From Bacillota bacterium (lineage in GTDB: Bacteria > Bacillota > Clostridia > Christensenellales > UMGS416), in NCBI GenBank assembly GCA_023428265.1, contig JAEYYW010000154.1, positions 1 to 15,411 of the forward strand: a DNA stretch of 15,411 nucleotides. Direction: 5' to 3'. A program made the translations under genes and the position numbers. The notes under the pieces are model-generated. The model ran no database searches. It saw only the letters and a program-made list of their open reading frames with translations, and had not been told where the DNA came from. Positions 5,540 to 12,788 of this stretch are shown here, in pieces. The stretch's first letter is position 1; each line of letters opens with the position of its first letter.

Positions 5540-7078
5540 CTAAACGACCAAACTCTCCCCACTCATCTCCTGGGGCTTCTCCATCCCCATCACATCCATG
5601 AGCGTCGGCACAATATCACACAGCCTGCCATTCTCCTTGAGCTTCGCATTTTTGTACTGCTCGCTCACCAGGATGAACGGCACCGGCCCGGTCGTGTGCG
5701 CCGTGAAGGGCTCGCCGGTCTGGGGGTCCACCATCATCTCGGCGTTTCCGTGGTCAGCCGTCACAATGGCTTGGCCGCCGGTGGCGAGAATGGCGGAAAT
5801 CACCTTGCCCACGCACTCGTCCACGGCATGCACGGCCTTCCACGCGGCGTCAAAGATGCCGGTGTGGCCGACCATGTCGCAGTTGGCGAAGTTGAGGATC
5901 ATCACGTCATACTTGCCGGACTGCACGCGCTTCACGGCCTCGTCAGCCACCTCGTAGGCGCTCATCTCCGGCTTTAGGTCATAGGTGGCGACCTTGGGCG
6001 ATGCAATCAGCGCCCTGTCTTCGCCGGGGAAGGGCTCTTCCACGCCGCCATTGAAGAAGAACGTGACGTGGGCATACTTCTCTGTTTCGGCGATGCGCAG
6101 CTGCGTCATGCCGTGGTCAGCCAGCACCTTGCCGAACACATTGTCCAGGCTCTGGGGGAAGAACGCGATCTCGAGGTTTGTGAACGTGGCGTCATACTGC
6201 GTCAAAGACACATAGTGCACCGGCTTATAGCCGCCGGCGCGTCCAAACGCCGAGAAGTCCGGCTCGATGAAGGCGCGGGTGATCTCGCGGGCGCGGTCCG
6301 GGCGGAAGTTGAAGAAGATGATCGAGTCGCCGGCTTCCACGGTGGCCACGGGCTTGCCGCCCTGCATGATCACGGTGGGCTGCACAAACTCGTCGTTTTC
6401 GCCCTTGTCATAGCTCTGCTGCATGGCCTCCACAGCGCTGGCCGCGGTCAGGCCCACACCGGCTGCCATGGCGTCATAGCCGCGCTTCACACGGTCCCAG
6501 CGGTTGTCGCGGTCCATGGACCAATAGCGGCCCATCACGGTGGCGATTTTGCCGGTGCCGATCTTGGCCATGCGGGCTTCCAGATCCTCAATGTAGCAGC
6601 GGCCGGAGGCGGGGGGCGTATCACGACCGTCCATCAGGCAATGCACAAACACATCTGCCAGGCCATTGCGGCGACTGAGCTCCAGCAGGCCCTCCAGGTG
6701 GTCGATGTGGCTGTGCACACCGCCGTCGGAGACCAGGCCGATCAGGTGCAGCTTGGTGCCGCGGTTGAGCGCGTTTTGCACCGCGCCCAGCAGGGCGGGG
6801 TTTTGGAAAAACGTGCCCTCGCGGATCTCCTTGGTGATGCGGGTGAGTTCTTGATAAACCACGCGGCCGGCGCCGATGTTGGTGTGGCCCACCTCGCTGT
6901 TGCCCATCTGGCCATCGGGCAGGCCCACGTTCATGCCGCTTGCGCCGATCTGCGTGAAGGGGTATTCGGCCATGAGCCGGCCCACATTTGGGATGTTTTC
7001 CGGCACGATACAGTTGCCGGAGTGCTCCGCGCGAAGGCCGAAGCCGTCCATGATGATGATTGCGTTGGTCTTCTTCAT
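5540..7078 (-). CDS. gpmI: 2,3-bisphosphoglycerate-independent phosphoglycerate mutase
   Basis: A cytoplasmic glycolytic enzyme that converts 3-phosphoglycerate to 2-phosphoglycerate through a phosphoserine intermediate, using two metal ions (usually manganese). The length of 512 residues is normal for the family. D11 (IIMDGFG) is an N-terminal metal ligand, and S61 in GQMGNSEVGHTNIGAGR is the phosphorylated serine. DGRDTPP, MGRYWSMDRDNRWDR, NFRPDRAREITRAF and TADHGNAEMM supply further substrate and metal contacts. The start ATG (7078) follows GAGAGGT, 10 nt after the tpiA stop, so the gene is co-transcribed with pgk-tpiA. The gene ends the operon. The eno gene that follows it in Bacillus subtilis is absent, and convergent foreign DNA lies there instead. 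All key motifs appear intact. Confidence 0.97.
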   Translation of the reverse strand: MKKTNAIIIMDGFGLRAEHSGNCIVPENIPNVGRLMAEYPFTQIGASGMNVGLPDGQMGNSEVGHTNIGAGRVVYQELTRITKEIREGTFFQNPALLGAVQNALNRGTKLHLIGLVSDGGVHSHIDHLEGLLELSRRNGLADVFVHCLMDGRDTPPASGRCYIEDLEARMAKIGTGKIATVMGRYWSMDRDNRWDRVKRGYDAMAAGVGLTAASAVEAMQQSYDKGENDEFVQPTVIMQGGKPVATVEAGDSIIFFNFRPDRAREITRAFIEPDFSAFGRAGGYKPVHYVSLTQYDATFTNLEIAFFPQSLDNVFGKVLADHGMTQLRIAETEKYAHVTFFFNGGVEEPFPGEDRALIASPKVATYDLKPEMSAYEVADEAVKRVQSGKYDVMILNFANCDMVGHTGIFDAAWKAVHAVDECVGKVISAILATGGQAIVTADHGNAEMMVDPQTGEPFTAHTTGPVPFILVSEQYKNAKLKENGRLCDIVPTLMDVMGMEKPQEMSGESLVV

Positions 7079-7088
7079 TTGCTACCTC

Positions 7089-7835
7089 TCAGAAATGCAC
7101 CACGGCGTTGAAGTCGGCGGCTTTCAGGCTGGCCCCGCCGATGAGGCCGCCATCAATGTGCTCCATCGCCATCAGCTCTTTGGCGTTGGCGGGGTTCATG
7201 CTGCCGCCATACTGGATGCGGATGGCCTCGGCCACCTCTGCGCCAAACTGTCGCTTCACCTCATCGCGGATGATGCCGTTGACTTCGTTGGCCTGCTCTT
7301 TGGTGGCCGTCTTGCCGGTGCCGATGGCCCAAATCGGCTCATAGGCGATTACGACGGTGTTCACCTGCTCGGCGGTGAGGCCTTCCAAAGCGGCCTTGGT
7401 CTGGCCGCGCACCAGCGACTCGGTGACGCCCTGTTCCCGCTGCTCCAGCGACTCGCCCACGCACACGATCGGGATCAGGCCCGCTTCGAGTGCTGCCTTG
7501 GTCTTCAGGTTCACGGTCTCATCGGTTTCCGCAAAATACTGCCGGCGCTCCGAGTGGCCCAGGATCACATACTCCGCGCCAACGGCCTTGAGCATGGCGG
7601 CGGAGATTTCACCGGTGTAGGCGCCGCTTTGTTTGAAATGCATGTTCTGCGCGCCGAGGGCGATGTTGGTGCCTTTGAGGGCGGCAGCCGCAGCGGGCAG
7701 GCACACGAAGGGCGTGCACACCACCACGGTGCAGGGAGCATCCTTGACCAGGGGGATCAACTCATTGATCAGCTGTGTGGCTTCGTCCGGGGTTTTATTC
7801 ATCTTCCAGTTGCCGGCGATGATCGGTGTACGCAT
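7089..7835 (-). CDS. tpiA: Triosephosphate isomerase
   Basis: This enzyme interconverts dihydroxyacetone phosphate and glyceraldehyde 3-phosphate in the cytoplasm. The predicted 248 residues have the normal TIM-barrel length. The active-site residues are visible: N9 and K11 in AGNWKMN, H94 in GHSERR, and catalytic E166 in YEPIWAIGTGK. The phosphate-binding loops are IQYGGSMNP and DGGLIGGASL. The frame stays open upstream to 7868, but the homologous start is MRTPIIAGNW at 7835, preceded by GGAG at 10 nt. About 200 bp separates it from pgk, far more than the gap to gpmI. That leader contains a possible internal promoter and a hairpin repeat, so tpiA-gpmI may be expressed partly on their own. 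Confidence 0.97.
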   Translation of the reverse strand: MRTPIIAGNWKMNKTPDEATQLINELIPLVKDAPCTVVVCTPFVCLPAAAAALKGTNIALGAQNMHFKQSGAYTGEISAAMLKAVGAEYVILGHSERRQYFAETDETVNLKTKAALEAGLIPIVCVGESLEQREQGVTESLVRGQTKAALEGLTAEQVNTVVIAYEPIWAIGTGKTATKEQANEVNGIIRDEVKRQFGAEVAEAIRIQYGGSMNPANAKELMAMEHIDGGLIGGASLKAADFNAVVHF

Positions 7836-7873
7836 GGGGTTATGTCTCCAATCAAGTCGAAATTTCAAAGTAT

Positions 7874-7902
7874 AGTATACACTCTCCCAATCCTATTGGG
7901 AA
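7874..7902 (-). promoter_or_regulatory. Possible internal promoter upstream of tpiA
   Basis: On the minus strand, TTCCCA (7902-7897) lies 17 bp from TATACT (7879-7874). A second overlapping TATACT lies at 7874-7869. The -35 is weak (4 of 6). The spacer holds most of a perfect inverted repeat CCCAAT-AGG-ATTGGG (7886-7900), which may be an operator or a short hairpin. I am only moderately confident that it is active. Confidence 0.45.
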
Positions 7903-7984
7903 CTGGTCAGGGGAGGGCATGGGCTGGATGCACACTGCGTGTGCGGCTTGCCGATGCATCCTGGAACGCCGCCCCAATAAGAAA

Positions 7985-8013
7985 CGGGCCGGGACTGAGC
8001 CCGGCCCCTACTG
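7985..8013 (-). repeat. GC-rich hairpin repeat, copy 2 (possible attenuator after pgk)
   Basis: 28/29 identical to 2433-2461. The 8-bp stem is 7986-7993 with 8000-8007, loop ACTGAG. In the minus-strand transcript it follows pgk directly and is succeeded by a U-rich stretch (CGTTTCTTATTGG). This copy could therefore reduce read-through into tpiA-gpmI. Confidence 0.65.
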
Positions 8014-8043
8014 ATTACTGACTACTGGCTACTGGCTACTTGC
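8009..8043. repeat. Imperfect heptamer tandem repeat overlapping pgk stop
   Basis: Five consecutive 7-mers on the plus strand: TACTGAT, TACTGAC, TACTGGC, TACTGGC, TACTTGC. The last unit includes the pgk stop codon (TAG at 8038-8036) and the final lysine codon. The array abuts the GC-rich hairpin repeat, overlapping it by 5 bases. Confidence 0.75.
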
Positions 8044-9226
8044 TCAGCAGCACCGCCACGCCGGGCAGCTCCCTGCCTTCCAGGAACTCCAGGGAAGCGC
8101 CGCCGCCGGTGGACACATGGCTCATCTTTTCGGCCAGGCCAAACTGCTCCACCGCGGCCGCCGTGTCGCCGCCGCCCACGATCGTGGTGCCGCCGCTCTC
8201 GGTCATGGCCTTGGCCACGGCCATCGAGCCGGCCGCGAAGTTGGAAAACTCAAACACGCCCATGGGGCCGTTCCATATCACGGTCTTGGCGTTGCGCACT
8301 TCGTTGGAGAAGATCTTCTGTGTTTCGGGGCCGATGTCCAGGCCCTCCCAGCCGTCGGGGATCTCACGGCTGTGGAACGTGGCGCGCAGGCTATCGTTGC
8401 TGTATTCCTGGCTGGCCTCGTTGTCCACGGGCAGCAGCAGCTTCACGCCCTTCTTTTCGGCGGTTGCCATCACTTCCTTGGCATACTCAATGCGGCTTTC
8501 ATCCAGCAGCGACTTGCCGATGGAGCCGCCCAGCGCCTTCTGGAACGTATAGGCCATGCCACCGCCCAGGATGAGCGTGTCTACCTTTTCCAGCAGGTTG
8601 GCGATCACGCCGATTTTGTCCTTCACTTTGGCACCGCCCAGAATGGCCACAAAGGGGCGGGCCGGATTGTCGAGCGCGCCGCCCATCACTTCCATTTCCT
8701 TCTTCATCAGGAAACCGGCCACTGCGGGCAGATAGGCCGCGACGCCGGCGGTGGAGGCGTGGGCGCGGTGGGCTGTGCCAAAGGCGTCATTTACATAAAT
8801 TTCGGCCAGAGACGCCAGCTGCCTGGCAAACTCCGGATCATTCTTTTCTTCGCCGGGCTCAAAGCGCACGTTTTCAATCATCATCACCTGGCCGTCCTGG
8901 AGCTCAGCGGCCATCTTCTGCGCGTTGGGGCCCACCACATCGGAGGCCAGCGGCACCGGCATGCCCAGCAGCTCGGCAAGACGGTCAGCACAGGGCTTCA
9001 GTGTGAACTCCGGCTCCACCTTGGCCTTCGGGCGGCCCAGGTGTGTGCAGAGAATCAGCCTGGCACCATGATCCAGCAGGTATTTGATGGTCGGCAGAGC
9101 ACCCTGGATGCGGTTGTCATCCGTGATTTCGCCATTCTCGTTTTGAGGCACGTTAAAGTCAACGCGCGCGAGAACTTTCTTACCCTTGACCTGGATGTCT
9201 TCAATCGTCTTCTTGTTCAGCGCCAT
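8036..9226 (-). CDS. pgk: Phosphoglycerate kinase
   Basis: This enzyme transfers phosphate from 1,3-bisphosphoglycerate to ADP in the cytoplasm, giving 3-phosphoglycerate and ATP. The predicted 396 residues are the normal bacterial length. Substrate-binding motifs are RVDFNVP (about residues 21-27), TDDNRI, HLGRPK and ENVRFEPGE. The domain and nucleotide motifs GGAKVKDKIGVI, GGGMAYTF, NGPMGVFE, GGGDTAAAVEQFG and STGGGASLEFLEG are all intact. The frame extends to 9244, but ATG 9226-9224 begins the conserved MALNKKTIEDI and has AGGAG 8 nt upstream. It follows cggR by 52 bp. In Bacillus subtilis gapA lies at this point, and here it is absent. The stop codon is inside a heptamer repeat. Confidence 0.97.
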   Translation of the reverse strand: MALNKKTIEDIQVKGKKVLARVDFNVPQNENGEITDDNRIQGALPTIKYLLDHGARLILCTHLGRPKAKVEPEFTLKPCADRLAELLGMPVPLASDVVGPNAQKMAAELQDGQVMMIENVRFEPGEEKNDPEFARQLASLAEIYVNDAFGTAHRAHASTAGVAAYLPAVAGFLMKKEMEVMGGALDNPARPFVAILGGAKVKDKIGVIANLLEKVDTLILGGGMAYTFQKALGGSIGKSLLDESRIEYAKEVMATAEKKGVKLLLPVDNEASQEYSNDSLRATFHSREIPDGWEGLDIGPETQKIFSNEVRNAKTVIWNGPMGVFEFSNFAAGSMAVAKAMTESGGTTIVGGGDTAAAVEQFGLAEKMSHVSTGGGASLEFLEGRELPGVAVLLSK

Positions 9227-9278
9227 AACTTTCACTCCTTGCAATTATTCAAACAGGCAGAGCCCGTTCTGTTCGCCA

Positions 9279-10334
9279 TCATTGTTTGGAATCCAGAAGA
9301 ACGCACACGCCGGATGCCACGGTCTCGTCCAGAATCATCGCCGTGGGTTTGCACCCTCTTGCCACCGCCAGCACCGCTTCGGCCTTAATGGAGCCACCGG
9401 CCACCAGCACCCGCTTCTTAATCGCCTGCAGGCTATCCAGCTCAAGGCCCAGGCCGCTGGCTGCGTAGACCATGTTTCCCCTTCGGTCGAAATAATATCC
9501 AAGCGCCTCGGCCACCGAGCCTCTAGCCCTCAAGCGGGCCAGCACGTCCTGCGGCAGGTTGCGCCTGCGGGCCATTTCATCGGAGCGGCCCACACTATAT
9601 AATAGCACGTCGGCGCGGCGCACAATGTCCATCCATTCATTGAAGCGCCCGTCCGCCATCACCGGCAGCGCATCGCTGGGCATGTCGTCAGGCCAGTGCA
9701 GCAGCTTGTGCCGAGCACCCATGCCGCGGGCAAGCCGTGCGGCCACTGTGTTGGCCTGGATTTCCATCTCTTCGCCCAGGCCGCCTCTTGCTGGCACCAC
9801 CATCAGGTTGGGCAGGCCGCGACCCGCCATCTGCGCCTGCGACGCCACGCCGGCCATTGTGGAGCCGCCCATCACGGCCAGAGTCATGCCGTCTTTGAGC
9901 AGAATGGAAAGATATTGTATGGTTTTGCGATAAAGCGCCCTGCGGCTGATCTCATCGGCCATTGAGTCGCCGGACACCACCATCACGCTGGGAATGCCCG
10001 CTTCGGCGCGGATGCGCTCGGCAAGCGGCTCGGCAAATAACAAATCGAGGCCGCTGCGTATTTCATTCAATACGTCAGCGCCCTCGTCTGTCAGATGCAT
10101 GCCATCGGGAGCAAAAAGGATCAAGCCCAGATCCTTCAATCGATCAGCTTCGCCGCGAACTGCACGCTCGGGCAAATCCAGGTGGCTGGCAAGAGCCCTC
10201 CGCCCAACCGGGGCCATCAGCGCCACGGCTTCCAGAATTTCAAATCGGGTTCTGGCGGTGTCCACCATTTCCGGCACCAGCCGTCGGAATTGTGACAACA
10301 CAGTGTTCAGAATGGCCACCACCTTCCGGGACAT
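9279..10334 (-). CDS. cggR: CggR-family central glycolytic genes regulator
   Basis: A sugar-sensing repressor of the SorC/DeoR class with about 351 residues (Bacillus subtilis CggR has 340). The N-terminal winged-helix region (RFEILEAVALMAPVGRRALA, then LPERAVRGEADRLKDLGLI) aligns closely with CggR as I remember it. A C-terminal sugar-phosphate-binding domain follows (VVSGDSMADE, LAVMGGSTMAGVAS, VVPARGGLGE, LLYSVGR, VLVAGGSIKAEAVLA). In Bacillus the effector is fructose-1,6-bisphosphate, which is assumed here too. The frame is open to 10469, but the upstream residues look non-coding. ATG 10334 is the only ATG near the family start, yet it lacks a clear ribosome binding site and lies in an operator-like repeat. 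GGAAGGTGG just downstream could serve a non-ATG start about eight codons later. It leads pgk-tpiA-gpmI. Confidence 0.92.
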   Translation of the reverse strand: MSRKVVAILNTVLSQFRRLVPEMVDTARTRFEILEAVALMAPVGRRALASHLDLPERAVRGEADRLKDLGLILFAPDGMHLTDEGADVLNEIRSGLDLLFAEPLAERIRAEAGIPSVMVVSGDSMADEISRRALYRKTIQYLSILLKDGMTLAVMGGSTMAGVASQAQMAGRGLPNLMVVPARGGLGEEMEIQANTVAARLARGMGARHKLLHWPDDMPSDALPVMADGRFNEWMDIVRRADVLLYSVGRSDEMARRRNLPQDVLARLRARGSVAEALGYYFDRRGNMVYAASGLGLELDSLQAIKKRVLVAGGSIKAEAVLAVARGCKPTAMILDETVASGVCVLLDSKQ

Positions 10335-10364
10335 TTTGTGCCCAGCACCATCTTTTCGTCCCGG
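10326..10364 (-). promoter_or_regulatory. CggR-like operator between promoter and cggR start
   Basis: On the minus strand CGGGAC (10363-10358) is followed by a second, weaker half CTGGGC-N6-TGTC that ends at 10330 inside the ATG-TCC start region. The remembered Bacillus subtilis CggR operator is CGGGAC-N6-TGTC-N4, then CGGGAC-N6-TGTC, lying just downstream of the promoter. Here the position agrees, the second half keeps the N6-TGTC spacing, and the internal distance is 2 bp shorter. CCGGGAC and GTCCCGG also form a 7-bp inverted repeat (10358-10364 and 10326-10332). Confidence 0.5.
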
Positions 10365-10368
10365 ATAA

Positions 10369-10397
10369 ATTTTACCATACTGAAGTGTATATGGCAA
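10369..10397 (-). promoter_or_regulatory. Sigma-A-like promoter of the cggR-pgk-tpiA-gpmI operon
   Basis: On the minus strand -35 TTGCCA (10397-10392), a 17-bp spacer, and -10 TAAAAT (10374-10369). The predicted start of transcription is near 10362, immediately at the CggR-like operator, so a bound repressor would block initiation or early elongation. Confidence 0.7.
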
Positions 10398-10426
10398 CCG
10401 GAATGTTATCAGAAAGTAAAGGATGC

Positions 10427-10447
10427 GGAAATGAGCAATCCATTTCC
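10427..10447 (-). terminator. Weak hairpin downstream of the S41 peptidase gene
   Basis: GGAAATG (10427-10433) and CATTTCC (10441-10447) form a 7-bp stem with a 7-nt loop. On the minus strand it is followed by GCATCCTTTACTTTCTG. The stem is short and A-T rich, so read-through toward cggR is likely. Confidence 0.35.
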
Positions 10448-10465
10448 TATGATGCCGATGCCCTG

Positions 10466-11797
10466 TCAATCTGCTGCTACAACTTTATATAGCTTCTCCA
10501 TCACGCCGTCTCCTGTCTCTGTGATTTCAGTGGGGTAATCGGGTTGCAGCGCGCTTTCGTCATCCTTTGATTGGTCTGGCCGTGAAAACTGCTTATAGGT
10601 GACAGAGAAGGCCAACCTTGAGTTTGGCATCTGAAATATCAACACGTCGCCGTAGGCACTGGGTCGATTGCCCGGCGGCTGGCCGATCACTTGGCACAAG
10701 CCATTGTCTCTGAGGATGACGGCAAACCACATTGCCGAGCTGAATGTGCCGCGGCCTGTCAAAACGTATACATCGCCATCGAACTCCAGATCGCCAACCC
10801 GTGCGTTTTCCCTTTTCTCCGGTTTGCTGTCTGTCAGAAATGGCCCCATTCGCATCCGGGCCCCAAAACTGGTATAGCTGTTTGCCGGCAAATAACGCAT
10901 AAACTCATTTGCAACACCGGAGTTGCCGCCTCCGTTGTTGCGTAGGTCTACAGCAACGGAATGCACGCCGGCTGCCTTCACATCGGTAAAGAATTGCCTG
11001 ACCATATCCTTGTAGTGCTGGTTCAGGTTGCATTGATCCAGTGTCAGGATACCGAGACTGCGTTCCCGGTCAATTTCATAACGCACAAAGTCCGGCGCGG
11101 TATCACCACTCTCAGGAGGCTCAACGAAAGGAAGGTCTATCGGTTTGCCATCTCCCTCAAAAAGCACCGGCACAAAGCCATTGGTCTGCACGCCAAGCCA
11201 GGCGAGCTTCTCAGCTGACCGTATGTAACCGGGGAAGTTGTGGTCAGCCCATTGTGTGTTTTCATAGGAACACATCGCCAGGAAGCGGCCATAAAGATCT
11301 TCCACATCAATGCCCCCAATGGACACAGGCCTTCGGCCGACATAAGGCTCTGTCTGGCAAACCAATGCTCCAGTGGAAGTAACGATGAATTGTTGTTCCA
11401 ACCGCTTGGTAGATTTTACAGTGGAATAAAAGCTTACGTATGCGTGGGCGTCGCCCAGATTCTTCACAATCCGGCTGCCTGCTTGCCAGACATCCAACAC
11501 CGTTGGCGACTGCGGCAAGCCATCAAGCTCTATTGCCAATTGCTGTTTCACAGCATCGGCCAGGCCGTGAATTGCCGCTACATGCCTCTCCTCAATCCGC
11601 ACCGCCAAAAAGCGCAAGTCCTCCTGCGCCTGCTCCCGCGTGAGGGTTTGCGCGGTTGGCAGCGTATGGGCAAGCATCTCTTTGTTTTTTGTGCCCCGAT
11701 ATGGATCCAGCATCAGAAACCAAACGGCTGCCAGCACAGCGATGGCCCCTGCCGTGATGGCAATACCAATGAGCAGTCTTCTGACAAAACGATTCAT
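10466..11797 (-). CDS. Membrane-anchored S41-family (C-terminal processing-like) peptidase
   Basis: A 443-residue protein. Basic residues followed by a hydrophobic stretch (about 8-30) form a signal anchor, so the rest should lie outside the membrane. LGDAHAYV (114-121) is a family motif before the core. AVDLRNNGGGNSG (282-294) is the typical S41 strand and glycine loop. LTGRGTFSSAMWFAVILRDNG (346-366) holds the probable nucleophile serine at 353 or 354, and QPPGNRPSAYGD (373-384) matches the region after it. I see no clear PDZ domain, so it resembles the Tricorn/C-terminal-protease core type rather than full CtpA. The substrate is unknown. The start ATG has AGAGGAG 5 nt upstream. It is divergent from ispE with a 130-bp gap and ends about 130 bp before cggR. 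Confidence 0.85.
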   Translation of the reverse strand: MNRFVRRLLIGIAITAGAIAVLAAVWFLMLDPYRGTKNKEMLAHTLPTAQTLTREQAQEDLRFLAVRIEERHVAAIHGLADAVKQQLAIELDGLPQSPTVLDVWQAGSRIVKNLGDAHAYVSFYSTVKSTKRLEQQFIVTSTGALVCQTEPYVGRRPVSIGGIDVEDLYGRFLAMCSYENTQWADHNFPGYIRSAEKLAWLGVQTNGFVPVLFEGDGKPIDLPFVEPPESGDTAPDFVRYEIDRERSLGILTLDQCNLNQHYKDMVRQFFTDVKAAGVHSVAVDLRNNGGGNSGVANEFMRYLPANSYTSFGARMRMGPFLTDSKPEKRENARVGDLEFDGDVYVLTGRGTFSSAMWFAVILRDNGLCQVIGQPPGNRPSAYGDVLIFQMPNSRLAFSVTYKQFSRPDQSKDDESALQPDYPTEITETGDGVMEKLYKVVAAD

Positions 11798-11865
11798 AGA
11801 TGCTCCTCTGTGTAATTGGAATATCCAGATTTTAACACCGTATCATTGGTTAATCCAGACTGTCC

Positions 11866-11896
11866 TTGCCTAAAACACTGAAGTCCATGGTATAAT
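11866..11896 (+). promoter_or_regulatory. Extended -10 promoter of ispE
   Basis: TATAAT at 11891-11896 is preceded by TGG, giving an extended -10 (TGn-TATAAT). TTGCCT at 11866-11871 is a possible -35, but the 19-bp spacer is long, so the extended -10 probably dominates. Transcription would begin about 25 bp before the ispE start codon. Confidence 0.6.
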
Positions 11897-11927
11897 CCCA
11901 GCAAGACATCTCGGTTTAGGAGTTCTC

Positions 11928-12773
11928 ATGTCTCAAAGGATCACGCAGCAAGCCCCCGCCAAGCTGAATCTCACGCTGGATGTCACCGGCTTGGCTCCCA
12001 ACGGCTACCACACGCTGGACATGGTGATGCACACAATCTCGCTTAGCGATACAGTCACGGTGGAGCCTGCGGAGTCAATCGGGCTGGTTTGCCCCGACTG
12101 GCTTCCAAACGGGCCGAAAAACCTGGCCTGGCGGGCGGCGGAGCTGCTGCGGGAACGCGCCGGGGTGAAGCAGGGCGCGCGGATCACGCTGGAAAAACAC
12201 ATCCCTGCCCAGGCTGGCATGGGCGGCGGAAGCGCCGACGCGGCCGCCGTGCTCAAGGGGTTGAATGAATTGTGGGGTTTAGGATTGCCGGTGGAAGAGC
12301 TCTGCGGCATCGGTTTGGGCCTGGGCTCCGACGTGCCGTTTGCGATTGCCGGCGGCACGGCGCGGGTGCGCGGGGTGGGGGAGGTCATTGAGCCCATCCA
12401 GGGGGTTAAGCCGCTTTGGTTCTTGCTGGCAAAGCCGGACGGCGGCGTGAATACTGCGGAGGCCTACCGGCTTTATGACCGGGTGGGTGCTGGCCGCCGG
12501 CCGGACAATGACCGGTTTCTGGAGGCGCTGAAACATGCCGATGCGGAGGCAATGGCGCGGTTTGGCGGCAACGGGCTGCAACGGGCCGCCGTGGAGCTTC
12601 TGCCGGCCATCGGCTGCTTGCTGGACCGGGTCAGCGCGACGGGAACGGCATATGCCGCGATGACGGGCAGCGGCGCGGCGGTGTTTGGCGTGTATGCCTC
12701 AGAGCAGGATGCAGTGTCTGCGCAAAAAAAACTGGGCGACGGACCGTGGTCGGCCATCGCCCATTCGCTGTAA
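11928..12773 (+). CDS. ispE: 4-diphosphocytidyl-2-C-methyl-D-erythritol kinase
   Basis: A cytoplasmic GHMP kinase of the MEP pathway. It phosphorylates the 2-hydroxyl of 4-diphosphocytidyl-2-C-methyl-D-erythritol with ATP on the way to isoprenoid precursors. The 281 residues are normal. PAKLNLTLDV (residues 10-19) contains the probable catalytic lysine (K12). Other motifs are NGYHTLDMVMHTISLSD, the ATP-binding glycine loop GMGGGSADAA (97-106), GSDVPF (133-138) with the catalytic aspartate D135, and the C-terminal MTGSGAAVFGVY. ATG 11928 has AGGAG 5 nt upstream. The gene stands alone with its own promoter, divergent from the peptidase gene and convergent with degV, with only 15 bp between the stops and no obvious terminator there. 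Confidence 0.97.
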   Translation: MSQRITQQAPAKLNLTLDVTGLAPNGYHTLDMVMHTISLSDTVTVEPAESIGLVCPDWLPNGPKNLAWRAAELLRERAGVKQGARITLEKHIPAQAGMGGGSADAAAVLKGLNELWGLGLPVEELCGIGLGLGSDVPFAIAGGTARVRGVGEVIEPIQGVKPLWFLLAKPDGGVNTAEAYRLYDRVGAGRRPDNDRFLEALKHADAEAMARFGGNGLQRAAVELLPAIGCLLDRVSATGTAYAAMTGSGAAVFGVYASEQDAVSAQKKLGDGPWSAIAHSL

Positions 12774-12788
12774 TAATCAGAGTGCCCG

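Noticed and set aside
6068..7111. Long plus-strand open frame of 347 codons opposite gpmI
   Set aside because: It lies entirely antisense to a gene with all phosphoglycerate mutase motifs. Its translation is rich in H, A, G and V with no recognisable family, as expected for a shadow frame in GC-rich DNA.
6876..8021. Plus-strand open frame of 381 codons opposite tpiA and part of gpmI
   Set aside because: It crosses two certain minus-strand genes and their spacer, and no domain is recognisable.
8117..9388. Plus-strand open frame of 423 codons opposite pgk
   Set aside because: Antisense to an intact phosphoglycerate kinase gene, of low-complexity composition, without a ribosome binding site. 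A codon-bias shadow.
12774..12788. Terminator between ispE and degV
   Set aside because: Only 15 bases separate the two stop codons. No stem with a T tract is visible, only a short direct repeat (GGCCATCGCC) in the two gene ends.
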